Assembly: GCA_964613805.1 (NCBI GenBank)
Contig: CAZTJF010000004.1
Coordinates: forward strand, 1-64,000
Length of the DNA stretch: 64,000 nucleotides
Reading direction: 5' to 3'
Source of the DNA: XYD12-FULL-36-8 sp964613805
GTDB taxonomy: Bacteria; Bacteroidota; Ignavibacteria; Ignavibacteriales; Ignavibacteriaceae
A model generated the notes under the pieces. The model made no database searches. It had not been told where the DNA came from and saw nothing but the letters and a program-made list of their open reading frames with translations. Below, piece after piece: positions 55,901 through 64,000 of this stretch (its first letter is position 1; each line of letters starts with the position of its first letter). Both the position numbers and the translations under genes were made by a program.

Positions 55901-56314
55901 ATGTCAGAAAAAGAGAAGAAAAGAATTTTATTGGTTGATGATGATTTAGATTTACTTGAACAGCATAAAGTATTGTTCGAATCGCGCGGTTACAATGTTG
56001 TTACGGCAGATAACAGCAAAAAGGGCTGGGATTTATTTAAAGTAGAAAAACCTTATGCAGCAGTGATTGATTTGATAATGGAAGAGCACGATGCGGGTTT
56101 TATCCTCAGTTATAAAATTAAAAAGGACAGCTATGGAAAAACTATTCCAGTTTTCGTTCTTACCTCGGCAACTTATGTAACTGGATTCAAGTTCAGTGCT
56201 TCCACTGCTGAAGAAAAAGAGTGGATAAAATGTGATGAGATAATTAATAAGCCGGTTGTGATTGATGATCTTGTTCAAAAAATAGAAGGTTACTACGCTG
56301 CAAAGATGGCATAG
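55901..56314 (+). CDS. Single-domain response regulator
   Basis: A 137-residue receiver with no output domain. It has the acidic pair DDD (LLVDDDLDLL), phospho-acceptor Asp in AVIDLIMEEHDAGF, Thr in VLTSA, and Lys in INKPV. It has an insertion (YVTGFKFSASTAEEKEW) before the last lysine, as does the receiver at 57941. It starts 12 nt after the sensor-hydrogenase kinase and is its probable phospho-acceptor. Confidence 0.88.
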   Translation: MSEKEKKRILLVDDDLDLLEQHKVLFESRGYNVVTADNSKKGWDLFKVEKPYAAVIDLIMEEHDAGFILSYKIKKDSYGKTIPVFVLTSATYVTGFKFSASTAEEKEWIKCDEIINKPVVIDDLVQKIEGYYAAKMA

Positions 56315-56330
56315 CGAATATTTTTTAGTG

Positions 56331-56394
56331 TCACTCTGAGCGTGTCGAAGAGTGAGATTCTCATAGAGTCAGATTTCGACTTGCTCAATCTGAC
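56331..56394. repeat. Paired hairpins with conserved GAGCNNGTCGA loop (second site)
   Basis: Hairpin 1 is TCACTCT-GAGCGTGTCGA-AGAGTGA (56331-56355; stem 7 bp). Hairpin 2 has stem GTCAGATT/AATCTGAC (56368-56375, 56387-56394) around TCGACTTGCTC. Loops match the pair at 4455-4517 while stems differ. Confidence 0.75.
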
Positions 56395-56413
56395 AAAGTT
56401 ATTGAATTGATTA

Positions 56414-57895
56414 ATGGATAACTACCCAAAACCAAAAGTGTTAATTGTGGATGACGAAAAAGGACTTCGTATGGGAACAAAGCGCCTTCTTGAAATGGAA
56501 GGATACGAAGTAGATGCTGCTCAAAACGGCACAGAAGGTATTGCTTTTGGAACCTCCTCTGATTATGATCTTGCAGTTATTGATCTCAAAATGCCTGATT
56601 TTGACGGTATGCAAGTACTTAGGCAAATTCGTGATGTTCATCCGAACACTGTCTGTTTCATTGCAACTGCATATCCGGGATTTGATACGGCAACCGAATC
56701 TGCAAAGCTTGGTGCGTTCAACTACATTCCCAAACCATTTACACCCGAAGAACTACTAACGAATTTAAAACAAGGTTACGATAGAAGACTTCTGCTGCTT
56801 GAAGCTGAAAAGTGGAAAAGAGAAAGAGAAGAAAGTCTTCTTGAGGTTGCGTTTGAGAAGACACGTTTAAACACAATAATAAATTCGATTACGGAAGGAA
56901 TACTTGTAATTAATAAGCATGGACAAGCAGTGCTTTACAATCCAAGTGCACTTATCTACCTTCAGCTTTCTAATATTGTTATCGAAGAGTACATAATTGA
57001 CAAGCTCAATCCCACAATTGCTGACCTAGTGAATAAATTTCTTTCAAAAAATATTTATGAGAAAAAATCTTACTCGGCGCAGATAGAAGTAAAACCGGAA
57101 GGCGAATTGTTTATTGAAGCTACCTCATCGCCAGTTCCACATCCGGACGGAAGTCTTGCCGGAGTTGTTGTGGTAATGAAGAATATTACTGAATCAAAAA
57201 AGCTTGAGCATCTCAAATCACAATTTGTGTCAATGGTTTCGCATGAGCTAAAAGCTCCTATAGCAGCTGTGTATGGTTACCTAAAATTATTTTCTGATCC
57301 GTCAATCGAACTGTCACAAGAGCAAAAAATTAATCACATAAATCGCTCTATAATTAGGTTGGATGGATTGCTGAAAATGGTTAATGATCTTCTTGATATT
57401 TCCCGAATGGAGATGAAAGCAGTTCACCGTGAAATCAAGGACTTGAATATTCCTGAAATTATTAATTCAATATTTGATTTGTTCCAGAATGAAATAAAGA
57501 AAAAGAATTTGATTTTGAGTTTTCGAACAGCCGATAACCTTAAAGCAATTAAAGCTGATAATGATGAGATTACAAGATTATTCACAAACCTTATCAGTAA
57601 TGCCATCAAATACAATAAAGAGAGTGGCAACATTAGTATCAGTGTTCAGTCTGTTGATAAGTATATCTTAACGACCATAAGTGATACGGGAATTGGAATG
57701 AAACCAGAAGAAAAACGAAAGTTGTTCCAGGAATTTTTCAGAGCAAAGAATGAACAGACAAAAAATATAAGCGGAACAGGTTTGGGCTTATCAATTGTAA
57801 AAAGAATTGTAGATTCATATGCGGGCAAGATTGAAGTTGACTCAGAGTTCGAAAAAGGAACAACATTTAAAATTTATTTACCATTTGAAAATTAG
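56414..57895 (+). CDS. Receiver-PAS-histidine kinase hybrid
   Basis: A 493-residue soluble signalling protein. Receiver 1-120 (VDDEKG, Asp in AVIDLKMPDFDG, Thr in ATAYPG, Lys in PKPF), coiled linker, PAS domain about 150-265 (INSITEGILVINKHGQAVLYN), HisKA with phospho-acceptor His in MVSHELKAPIAA, HATPase with N-box LFTNLISNAIKYN, DTGIGM and GTGLGLSI. The receiver at the front suggests that it takes phosphate or binding signals from another kinase, perhaps the sensor hydrogenase, making a relay. No DNA-binding domain is present. Confidence 0.9.
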   Translation: MDNYPKPKVLIVDDEKGLRMGTKRLLEMEGYEVDAAQNGTEGIAFGTSSDYDLAVIDLKMPDFDGMQVLRQIRDVHPNTVCFIATAYPGFDTATESAKLGAFNYIPKPFTPEELLTNLKQGYDRRLLLLEAEKWKREREESLLEVAFEKTRLNTIINSITEGILVINKHGQAVLYNPSALIYLQLSNIVIEEYIIDKLNPTIADLVNKFLSKNIYEKKSYSAQIEVKPEGELFIEATSSPVPHPDGSLAGVVVVMKNITESKKLEHLKSQFVSMVSHELKAPIAAVYGYLKLFSDPSIELSQEQKINHINRSIIRLDGLLKMVNDLLDISRMEMKAVHREIKDLNIPEIINSIFDLFQNEIKKKNLILSFRTADNLKAIKADNDEITRLFTNLISNAIKYNKESGNISISVQSVDKYILTTISDTGIGMKPEEKRKLFQEFFRAKNEQTKNISGTGLGLSIVKRIVDSYAGKIEVDSEFEKGTTFKIYLPFEN

Positions 57896-57940
57896 GAAAT
57901 TAACTCACTAAAAATTCACTAATCAAATAAAGGGAATCTT

Positions 57941-58327
57941 ATGGCAAAAATAGCAATCATAGACGACGATCCCGATATCCTTGATGCAAGTACGCTTGTG
58001 TTAAATGCAAAAGGATATGAGACTGTTACTGCTTCAAATCCTGACGACGGATACAAGATCGTTATAGAAAATTCTCCGGATCTCATCATACTTGATGTGA
58101 TGATGAATGAACCGGATGACGGGTTTTTTCTTGCCCAAAAATTTCGAAAGGAAAAAATAAAAACTCCAATAATTATGTACACATCAATTTCAAAAACCAC
58201 AGGAATGGATTTTGGCAAAAGCGATATCGTTCCGGTTGATGAGTATGTTGAAAAACCAATCTCTCCGGATGAACTTATTGAAAAAGTTGAAAAACTTTTA
58301 AAGAGAGATGCGAAAGGAAGTAAATAA
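57941..58327 (+). CDS. Single-domain response regulator
   Basis: A 128-residue receiver: IIDDDPDIL acidic pair, Asp in LIILDVMMNEPDDGF, Thr/Ser in MYTSIS, Lys in VEKPISPDEL. Like the receiver at 55901 it has a longer loop after the phospho-acceptor (MNEPDDGF) and an extended beta4-beta5 region (KTTGMDFGKSDIVP). It ends 1 nt before the second hydC copy, whose ribosome-binding site lies in its last codons. Its place in the operon suggests it acts on or with the hydrogenase proteins (inference). Confidence 0.88.
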   Translation: MAKIAIIDDDPDILDASTLVLNAKGYETVTASNPDDGYKIVIENSPDLIILDVMMNEPDDGFFLAQKFRKEKIKTPIIMYTSISKTTGMDFGKSDIVPVDEYVEKPISPDELIEKVEKLLKRDAKGSK

Positions 58328-58328
58328 T

Positions 58329-58802
58329 ATGTTAGTTGAAGAAAAAAATGCTTTGACTGAAGAGATTGAACAGTTGATAAAAAAGTTTGGTAAAAGAAGA
58401 TCTGCTTTGCTGTCAATTCTTCATGGTATTCAAGCTAAACACAGACATGTTTCGGAATATGCTCAGCAGGAGATAGCGCGCTTGCTGGATATTCATCCTG
58501 TTGAAGTTTACAGCGTCCTTTCATTTTTTACTTTTCTGAATGCAACTCGAAAAGGCAGAAACCTTGTCCGAATCTGCCAAACAATTACCTGCGATATGAA
58601 AGGAAAGGACAACATTGTTAGAGCCATTGAGCGTGAATTAGATGTAAAGATTGGTCAAACCACAAACGATAATAAATTTACGGTTGAATATGTTAATTGC
58701 CTCGGTCTGTGTGATGAAGGTCCAGCTATGGCAATAAATGATCAAGTTTTTACAAAGCTCACACCTGAGAAAGCTGTTAAATTATTAAGTAAGGTGAAGT
58801 GA
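58329..58802 (+). CDS. hydC: [FeFe]-hydrogenase HydC subunit (NuoE-like), copy 2
   Basis: A 157-residue [2Fe-2S] ferredoxin with ligand pairs CQTITC and CLGLC. N-terminal helices (LLSILHGIQAKHRHVSEYAQQEI) are typical of NuoE. It is clearly diverged from copy 1 (CRGTAC, CIGAC). ATG 58329 follows AAAGGAAG; an upstream in-frame ATG (58308) lies within the receiver gene. It begins the second HydCBA set. Confidence 0.9.
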   Translation: MLVEEKNALTEEIEQLIKKFGKRRSALLSILHGIQAKHRHVSEYAQQEIARLLDIHPVEVYSVLSFFTFLNATRKGRNLVRICQTITCDMKGKDNIVRAIERELDVKIGQTTNDNKFTVEYVNCLGLCDEGPAMAINDQVFTKLTPEKAVKLLSKVK

Positions 58803-58809
58803 GGTAAAT

Positions 58810-60018
58810 ATGGAAACAAAAATAAAGAAAAGAACAGGTCCGATTATATTTTCAGAGTACGAAAGAGGATCGGCTATTAAAAAAGCTCTCGATATGAATC
58901 GAGAAGATATTCTGCTCGAAATTAGAGAATCAAAACTTAAAGGAAGAGGCGGTGCTGGTTTTCCAACTTCAACTAAATGGATGTTAACTGCAGCTTCTTT
59001 GAGTGATGAAAAATTTATTATTTGCAATGCTGATGAAGGCGAACCAGGAACGTTCAAAGATAGAGTCCTTCTAATTGAATATCCTGAACTCGTGTTAGAT
59101 GGAATGGTCATTGCCGCATATACTATTGGCGCGCAGCAAGGAATAGTTTACTTGAGAGGTGAGTACGAATATCTGCTTAAACCGCTTCAAGATTACCTCG
59201 AAGGAATGCGTAAAGACAATTTGCTTGGTAAAAACATTCTTGGCAAGCAGGGATTTTCTTTTGATATAACTGTCTTTCTTGGTTCTGGAGCATATGTCTG
59301 CGGCGAAGAAACTGCATTGATAGAATCTTTAGAAGGGCATCGCGGTGAAGCACGTAACCGACCGCCATATCCGGTTAACACCGGTTACATGGGAAAACCC
59401 ACTATCGTAAATAATGTTGAAACACTCGCTTCGGTACCTCACATTATAGTTAAAGGATCTGCATGGTATAAAAAACTTGGAACAGGTGTTTCAACTGGTT
59501 CGAAACTGTTTTCAGTTTCAGGTGATTGTGATAAGCCAGGTGTTTATGAATTACCTTGGGGTACTAAGATAAGTGAACTTCTCAAATTAGTTGAAGCAAA
59601 GAATACCAAAGCTGTTCAAGTCGGTGGAGCATCTGGATTTTGCTATAATAAAAATCAGTTTAACAGAGCACTTGCTTATGAAGATGCTGCAACTGGCGGC
59701 TCAATCATGATATTTAATGAAAACCGGGACATGCTAAGAGTGCTGGACAATTTTATGGAGTTCTTTGTAGATGAATCTTGCGGACAATGTACGCCATGCC
59801 GTATCGGTAATGTGAAAATGCTTGAAGGAGTGAAGATGATTCAAAGAGGCGACTATACTTTTGCCTATATCAATAAACTGAAAGAATTAGGTAAATCAAT
59901 GCAAGTAGCATCAAAGTGCGGATTGGGGCAATCAAGTCCAAACGCTTTCTTATCAATCTTAGAAAACTTTAATGAAGAGATATTTAACCGAGAAAATGGA
60001 GTTGACAATGAAAACTAA
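58810..60018 (+). CDS. hydB: [FeFe]-hydrogenase HydB subunit (NuoF-like), copy 2, short form
   Basis: A 402-residue NuoF core only: FMN/NADH loops (LKGRGGAGFPTSTKW, NADEGEPGTFKDR, GSGAYVCGEETALIE) and the [4Fe-4S] motif ESCGQCTPCRIG. It lacks both the thioredoxin-like front and the two-cluster ferredoxin tail of copy 1. With fewer clusters it may be a simple NAD(P)H-linked diaphorase, or receive electrons differently from copy 1 (inference). The stop overlaps the start of the second hydA, indicating translational coupling. Confidence 0.92.
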   Translation: METKIKKRTGPIIFSEYERGSAIKKALDMNREDILLEIRESKLKGRGGAGFPTSTKWMLTAASLSDEKFIICNADEGEPGTFKDRVLLIEYPELVLDGMVIAAYTIGAQQGIVYLRGEYEYLLKPLQDYLEGMRKDNLLGKNILGKQGFSFDITVFLGSGAYVCGEETALIESLEGHRGEARNRPPYPVNTGYMGKPTIVNNVETLASVPHIIVKGSAWYKKLGTGVSTGSKLFSVSGDCDKPGVYELPWGTKISELLKLVEAKNTKAVQVGGASGFCYNKNQFNRALAYEDAATGGSIMIFNENRDMLRVLDNFMEFFVDESCGQCTPCRIGNVKMLEGVKMIQRGDYTFAYINKLKELGKSMQVASKCGLGQSSPNAFLSILENFNEEIFNRENGVDNEN

Positions 60019-61924
60019 AGAAACTTCCCGAGCTCCTGTAAGTCAACAGGCACATGTTATTCAAAAACCAGAGCATCCGGAATACATCGGCGGTTCCATT
60101 TCGGTTGAGATAAATGAGAAGAAAGTTACTGTTCCAATGGGAACAACAATTCTCGAAGCGTGCAGACAAAATCAAGTTTATGTTCCAACGTTATGCCATC
60201 ACGATGATTTGTGTATTGCCGGCGTTTGCAGAATATGCGTGGTTGACGTTGAAGGAATGAGAACTTTACAAGCTGCTTGCGCTTTTCCAATTACGGCACC
60301 AATAAAAATTAGAACTTCAACTCCAATGGTTCGCAAAGCAAGAAAGCATATCATTGATCTTCTTCTAAGCGAGCATTACGGTGAATGTTACTCGTGTTTT
60401 AGAAATAACAACTGTGAGCTTCAAACACTGGCAAAAGAATATGGTGTTGATCATTACAATTTTGGTCATGTTGAAAATCCAAGATATGAAGTTGATAGCT
60501 CGTCCTATTCTGTTGTTCGTGATATGGATAAATGTATCTTGTGCAAAAGATGCGTTCGCACCTGCATAGATTTACAGGAAGTCGGTGTGCTTGAAGCAAT
60601 TGGTAGAGGATATAAAACTCGCATCGGCACTTTTTCAGAAAAACCATTAGCAGAAGTTGTGTGTATTAATTGCGGGCAATGCATAAATCGCTGTCCAACC
60701 GCTGCATTACGAGCTAACGATCCTCGTGACGAAATTTGGGAGGCAATTGATAATCCGGATAAGCATGTTGTAATTCAAACAGCACCCTCTCCGAGGGCTG
60801 GAATTGGTGAGGAATTTGGAATCGAACCAGGTCATTCTTTTACAGGAGAAATGAACACGGCATTAAGAAGAATCGGTTTCGATAGAGTATTCGATACAAA
60901 CTTTACTGCCGATCTAACAATAATGGAAGAAGGAACTGAATTACTGCTTCGGCTTTACAAAGCACTTGTCAAAAAAGATACTTCTGTCGTGATACCTCAA
61001 TTTACATCATGTTCACCGGGCTGGGTAAAGTACCTCGAACATTTTTATCCCGAATTTATTCCGAATCTCAGTTCAGCAAAATCACCGCAGCAAATGTTTG
61101 GTGCACTTATAAAAACTTATTATGCCAAGAAGCATAACATTGACCCTGCTAACATTGTTAGTGTTGCGGTTATGCCTTGCTCAGCAAAGAAGTTTGAGTG
61201 CAACAGACCTGAAATGACTTCATCCGGATTTAAGGATGTTGATTATGGATTGACGGCACGTGAACTTGCTCAAATGATTAAAGAATCAGGAATTTATTTA
61301 CCTGAAATGCCAAAGTCCAATTTTGATGATCCATTTGGTGATGCATCAGGTGCAGGACTTATTTTCGGTGCAACCGGCGGTGTAATGGAAGCAGCACTTA
61401 GAACGGTGATTGAATTAGTTACTGGAATAAAAGTTGAAAAAGTTTTTGATAATATGAACATCATGCCAGTTAGAGGATTTGAAGGAATTAAATATGCCGA
61501 ACTTCCAATTACAAAAGTCGGACCTGTTCCCAAAATTTTAACTCATCTTGTTCCTAACTGGGATTGGCTAAAGGGAGCAACCGTAAAAGTAGCAGTTGCG
61601 CATGGTACAGCCAACGCAAAGAGAGTAATTGAGGATATCAAAGCCGGCGGTAAATTCAGCGAATGTCATTTCATTGAATTCATGGCTTGTCCTGGCGGAT
61701 GTATAGGAGGCGGTGGTCAGCCAATTCCTACAAATGCTGAGATTAGACGACTTAGAGCAAAAGCAATTTATGATGAAGATGCTTCGCTCGGATTGCGAAA
61801 ATCTCACGAGAACACTCACGTATTAAAACTGTATGAAGAATTTTTGACTGATGGTCCTTGCGGGCACACGGCGCATAAACTGCTTCATACGCATTATACG
61901 AAGAGAGGAAAGTTTATTTCCTAA
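60008..61924 (+). CDS. hydA: [FeFe]-hydrogenase catalytic subunit HydA, copy 2
   Basis: A 638-residue modular hydrogenase. It has an N-terminal extension of about 35 residues, [2Fe-2S] (CHHDDLCIAGVCRIC), His-Cys cluster (HYGECYSCFRNNNC), two [4Fe-4S] clusters (CILCKRCVRTC, CINCGQCINRC) and the H-cluster signatures TSCSPGW, MPCSAKKFE and EFMACPGGCIGGGGQP. The second cysteine of TSCC is serine here; related NAD(P)-linked (HndD-like) enzymes show this as I recall, but it deserves checking. ATG 60008 has GGAG upstream and overlaps hydB copy 2; ATGs at 59972 and 59996 are less likely. Confidence 0.93.
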   Translation: MKTKETSRAPVSQQAHVIQKPEHPEYIGGSISVEINEKKVTVPMGTTILEACRQNQVYVPTLCHHDDLCIAGVCRICVVDVEGMRTLQAACAFPITAPIKIRTSTPMVRKARKHIIDLLLSEHYGECYSCFRNNNCELQTLAKEYGVDHYNFGHVENPRYEVDSSSYSVVRDMDKCILCKRCVRTCIDLQEVGVLEAIGRGYKTRIGTFSEKPLAEVVCINCGQCINRCPTAALRANDPRDEIWEAIDNPDKHVVIQTAPSPRAGIGEEFGIEPGHSFTGEMNTALRRIGFDRVFDTNFTADLTIMEEGTELLLRLYKALVKKDTSVVIPQFTSCSPGWVKYLEHFYPEFIPNLSSAKSPQQMFGALIKTYYAKKHNIDPANIVSVAVMPCSAKKFECNRPEMTSSGFKDVDYGLTARELAQMIKESGIYLPEMPKSNFDDPFGDASGAGLIFGATGGVMEAALRTVIELVTGIKVEKVFDNMNIMPVRGFEGIKYAELPITKVGPVPKILTHLVPNWDWLKGATVKVAVAHGTANAKRVIEDIKAGGKFSECHFIEFMACPGGCIGGGGQPIPTNAEIRRLRAKAIYDEDASLGLRKSHENTHVLKLYEEFLTDGPCGHTAHKLLHTHYTKRGKFIS

Positions 61925-61934
61925 GTACATTCAT

Positions 61935-61965
61935 AAAAATCCCTCTCCGAGTGAGAGGGATTTTT
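61935..61965 (+). terminator. Rho-independent terminator ending the hydrogenase operon
   Basis: AATCCCTCTC (61938-61947) pairs with GAGAGGGATT (61953-61962), followed by a T-run. Confidence 0.9.
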
Positions 61966-62068
61966 AGTTTTTATTATTGACATTGAGCGAAAAAAGTCCT
62001 TTTTATGGAATGAGAAAAAAATATTTCTCAGTTAAGTCATCCAATTATTTAAGAACGAGAGGTGTAAA

Positions 62069-63571
62069 ATGAAAAAAGTCCTTTTTTTCTGTTTATGCTC
62101 TTTTCTTTCATATCAATTATTAGCTCAACCCTTCCAGAAAAAGCAGATAACAAATTTTGATTGGGATTCAAGAGGTGCTGTAATTCCAAATTATCCGCTT
62201 GGAATTTCAACCTTGCCCAATTCGCCAATATTTTTTGAGGCACATAAGAATAATTCTTCTAACATTATGATGATGAGCTACAGTCCGAATGCTGACAGCT
62301 TTTACAATCCCACTGAGCTAACAAAGAACAATTTCCTTAATATAAATGCTGATGCAAGCTGCAGCCAAATTTATCCTAATGTTAAAGTCAATATAATTTG
62401 GCAAACCAACGAAAATGGTAATTGGGATATTGCACTTAGAACACTAACAGATTCCACTTGGAGTGCAAAAAAATACATAGCTAATTCTCTATCAAATGAA
62501 ACCAACCCTAAATTTGTTGCAAGACATAATAATCATTTTCCCACAGCAACTTCTATTGAAGTTTTATATGAAAGAGATAACAGCATTTATCTTTATAAAG
62601 AGACTGAGTCAGTTGTGACTAATGAAATAGTTTTCAGTGGTGATAGTTTGAATAAATTCACTCAGTCCACTGGAATTTATTATGATGTTTGGTTTGGACC
62701 CCCCTCCGGTTTGTATGTAGCTGCTGTTTACAAACCAAATGATACGGCTTCTATTATTGTTTATCGTTATAAAGCAAACGAAGATTCGGTTTGGAGTCCA
62801 ATTCTCACAGCTTATGACAGCGGTTATTGTGAAAATCCAAGTTTTTACAACGTGTTTTTTGAACAATGTCCAATGAGTTTTGAAAAGGTAATCGGAAACA
62901 AACGACAAGTATTTGTTATACCCAAATTGGAGTATCTTGGTCAAAACAACCAAGCCGTTAAGCTCACAGATAATACAGCAACCAGCACTTCAAACTTGAA
63001 GATGTTCATGTATGGTATGGTTGGTAAAAAAGAAAACTTAGAGGATTATTATTTCTCAGGACCTCATTCATTTAAATCAATTTCCAATGACTCAACCTAC
63101 ATTGTTTGTTTATTTTATCCTTTTCCAGTACATGCAATGTTTTATTCTAAAGTAGCTGACAGTAGAATTGGTTTGGGTAATATCGGTATGTTTTACGGCT
63201 ATGCTGTCTCTTATCGAATTTGGGAAGATAGTTCCGATGGAAAAATTAATTTATTTGGTTTTTTGATGTATGATCCTTTGGGAAATGTAGATGATAAAAT
63301 TGAGGCAACTAATTTTCAGCTTTACCAAAATTACCCCAACCCCTTTAATCCCAACACTGTAATTCGGTATAGCTTACTCTCAAGAGATTTTGTTACCCTT
63401 AAAGTTTTTGACGTATTGGGAAATGAAGTTGCAGCATTAGTAAATGATGAAATGGATGCTGGTGAATACAAAACAATTTTTGATGGATCAAATTTAGCAA
63501 GCGGAATTTATGTCTATCGGCTGACGGTTGGAAAGAATTATATTAGTCGAAAGATGATATTATTAAAATAA
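62069..63571 (+). CDS. Secreted protein with T9SS sorting domain
   Basis: A 500-residue exported protein. Signal peptide (VLFFCLCSFLSYQLLAQ), then about 400 residues of beta-rich sequence with propeller-like phrases (WQTNENGNWDIALRTL, VLYERDNSIYLYKE). It finishes with a T9SS type A domain (NYPNPFNPNTVIRYSL ... RKMILLK). No enzyme motif seen. It has its own ribosome-binding site (GAGAGG) and follows a strong terminator, so it is transcribed apart from the hydrogenase genes. Confidence 0.82.
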   Translation: MKKVLFFCLCSFLSYQLLAQPFQKKQITNFDWDSRGAVIPNYPLGISTLPNSPIFFEAHKNNSSNIMMMSYSPNADSFYNPTELTKNNFLNINADASCSQIYPNVKVNIIWQTNENGNWDIALRTLTDSTWSAKKYIANSLSNETNPKFVARHNNHFPTATSIEVLYERDNSIYLYKETESVVTNEIVFSGDSLNKFTQSTGIYYDVWFGPPSGLYVAAVYKPNDTASIIVYRYKANEDSVWSPILTAYDSGYCENPSFYNVFFEQCPMSFEKVIGNKRQVFVIPKLEYLGQNNQAVKLTDNTATSTSNLKMFMYGMVGKKENLEDYYFSGPHSFKSISNDSTYIVCLFYPFPVHAMFYSKVADSRIGLGNIGMFYGYAVSYRIWEDSSDGKINLFGFLMYDPLGNVDDKIEATNFQLYQNYPNPFNPNTVIRYSLLSRDFVTLKVFDVLGNEVAALVNDEMDAGEYKTIFDGSNLASGIYVYRLTVGKNYISRKMILLK

Positions 63572-63598
63572 ATTGAAAAGACATCAGAAAAATACTGG

Positions 63599-63658
63599 AT
63601 GTCATTTCGATCCCGATTTCAATCGGGAGAGAAATCTTCAATTTCGAAAAGATTTCTC
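63599..63658. repeat. Composite palindromic repeat
   Basis: TCCCGATT-TC-AATCGGGA (63611-63628) belongs to the TC-tip hairpin family. Next to it GAGAAATCTT (63629-63638) and AAGATTTCTC (63649-63658) form a perfect 10-bp stem. Nothing gene-like is seen in 63659-63775. Confidence 0.7.
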
Positions 63659-63775
63659 AGTCTTGCAAAGCCATCCTTCTTCCAAAGGAATGATTTTGAC
63701 AGAAATGATTTTTCATAATTATTCAGAGATCTTTTGAACTTAATCTTAAAAAGAATTTAATTAACACCAAAAAAT

Positions 63776-64000
63776 ATGATACGATTAATTCCTGATTGGG
63801 CACACAAATACGAAGCATTTTGGGATGCTATACGAAAACGCAACATGTGGTTCATCAAGCTGCGTTATGGAGCCGTGTTAATGCTCACAAGTTTTATTCT
63901 TGCTTCCGAATATTTCCTCGGATTTAAGTTTACCGAGACGCAAACTATTGCTATATCTGTAATAACAATATCAATTTTGACTTATAATGCACTTTTACAT
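63776..64000 (+). CDS. Membrane protein, N-terminal part only (runs off the window)
   Basis: The ATG at 63776 opens a frame without stop to the window edge (75 codons). The sequence begins MIRLIPDWAHKYEAFWDAIR, then WFIKLRYGAVLML and two hydrophobic helices (about 33-50 and 56-75). The layout, a short charged lead followed by a membrane sensor region, is like the N-terminus of several membrane histidine kinases, but the rest is outside. No clear Shine-Dalgarno. Confidence 0.6.
   Translation, partial: MIRLIPDWAHKYEAFWDAIRKRNMWFIKLRYGAVLMLTSFILASEYFLGFKFTETQTIAISVITISILTYNALLH

Overview
The window looks like a low-GC chromosome segment from the Ignavibacteria / Chlorobi-Bacteroidetes side of the tree. 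The evidence is indirect. Five secreted proteins end in the type IX secretion (T9SS) sorting domain with the NYPNPFNP signature, there is a PorV-like outer-membrane protein and a carboxypeptidase-regulatory-domain TonB receptor, and the intergenic gaps carry many palindromic repeats. No rRNA, tRNA or CRISPR array was seen. Species assignment is inference.

Layout. 1-12 kb: a T9SS beta-propeller protein, enolase, glutamine synthetase, a histidine kinase, a lipoprotein thioredoxin, a small HUH (IS200/REP-type) transposase with matching inverted hairpins, a DMT transporter, a beta-CASP nuclease and a macrodomain protein. 12.4-19.7 kb: one co-directional locus encoding a HybA-like Fe-S protein, a HybB/NrfD-like membrane protein, a 13-haem cytochrome c, a haem-motif histidine kinase with a cysteine-rich insertion in its ATPase domain, and two response regulators fused to GcvH-like domains that lack the lipoyl lysine. 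19.7-28.5 kb: a glutamine amidotransferase-like protein, an acyl/acetyl-CoA ligase, an ACP plus alpha-oxoamine synthase pair, a DUF433/DUF5615 toxin-antitoxin pair, Kbl and Tdh (threonine to glycine), a four-helix-bundle protein and a TerB-like protein. 28.7-43.7 kb: an envelope region with T9SS cargo, a TonB receptor operon with PorV-like and barrel proteins, two GHL10 glycosidases and a second 14-repeat propeller protein. 43.9-48.5 kb: fumarase, two unknown proteins and a GH13 debranching-type enzyme.

48.9-61.9 kb is the most striking part: a hydrogen-metabolism island. A HydF-like GTPase domain precedes a complete HydC-HydB-HydA trimeric [FeFe]-hydrogenase module. Next come a histidine kinase whose sensor is itself an [FeFe]-hydrogenase H-cluster domain, a receiver protein, a receiver-PAS-kinase protein and another receiver. 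A second, divergent HydC-HydB-HydA module follows and ends at a strong terminator. The simplest reading is that a hydrogen- or redox-sensing phosphorelay is built into the operon it controls. No HydE or HydG maturase is in the window. The window ends in another T9SS protein and the first 75 codons of a membrane protein.

The gaps hold at least three hairpin families: 9-2-9 hairpins with a TC tip, hairpins with an AA tip, and hairpins with a conserved 11-nt loop GAGCNNGTCGA on changing but self-complementary stems. These repeats decide several start codons (glnA, the sensor-hydrogenase kinase) and one lies inside a coding sequence.
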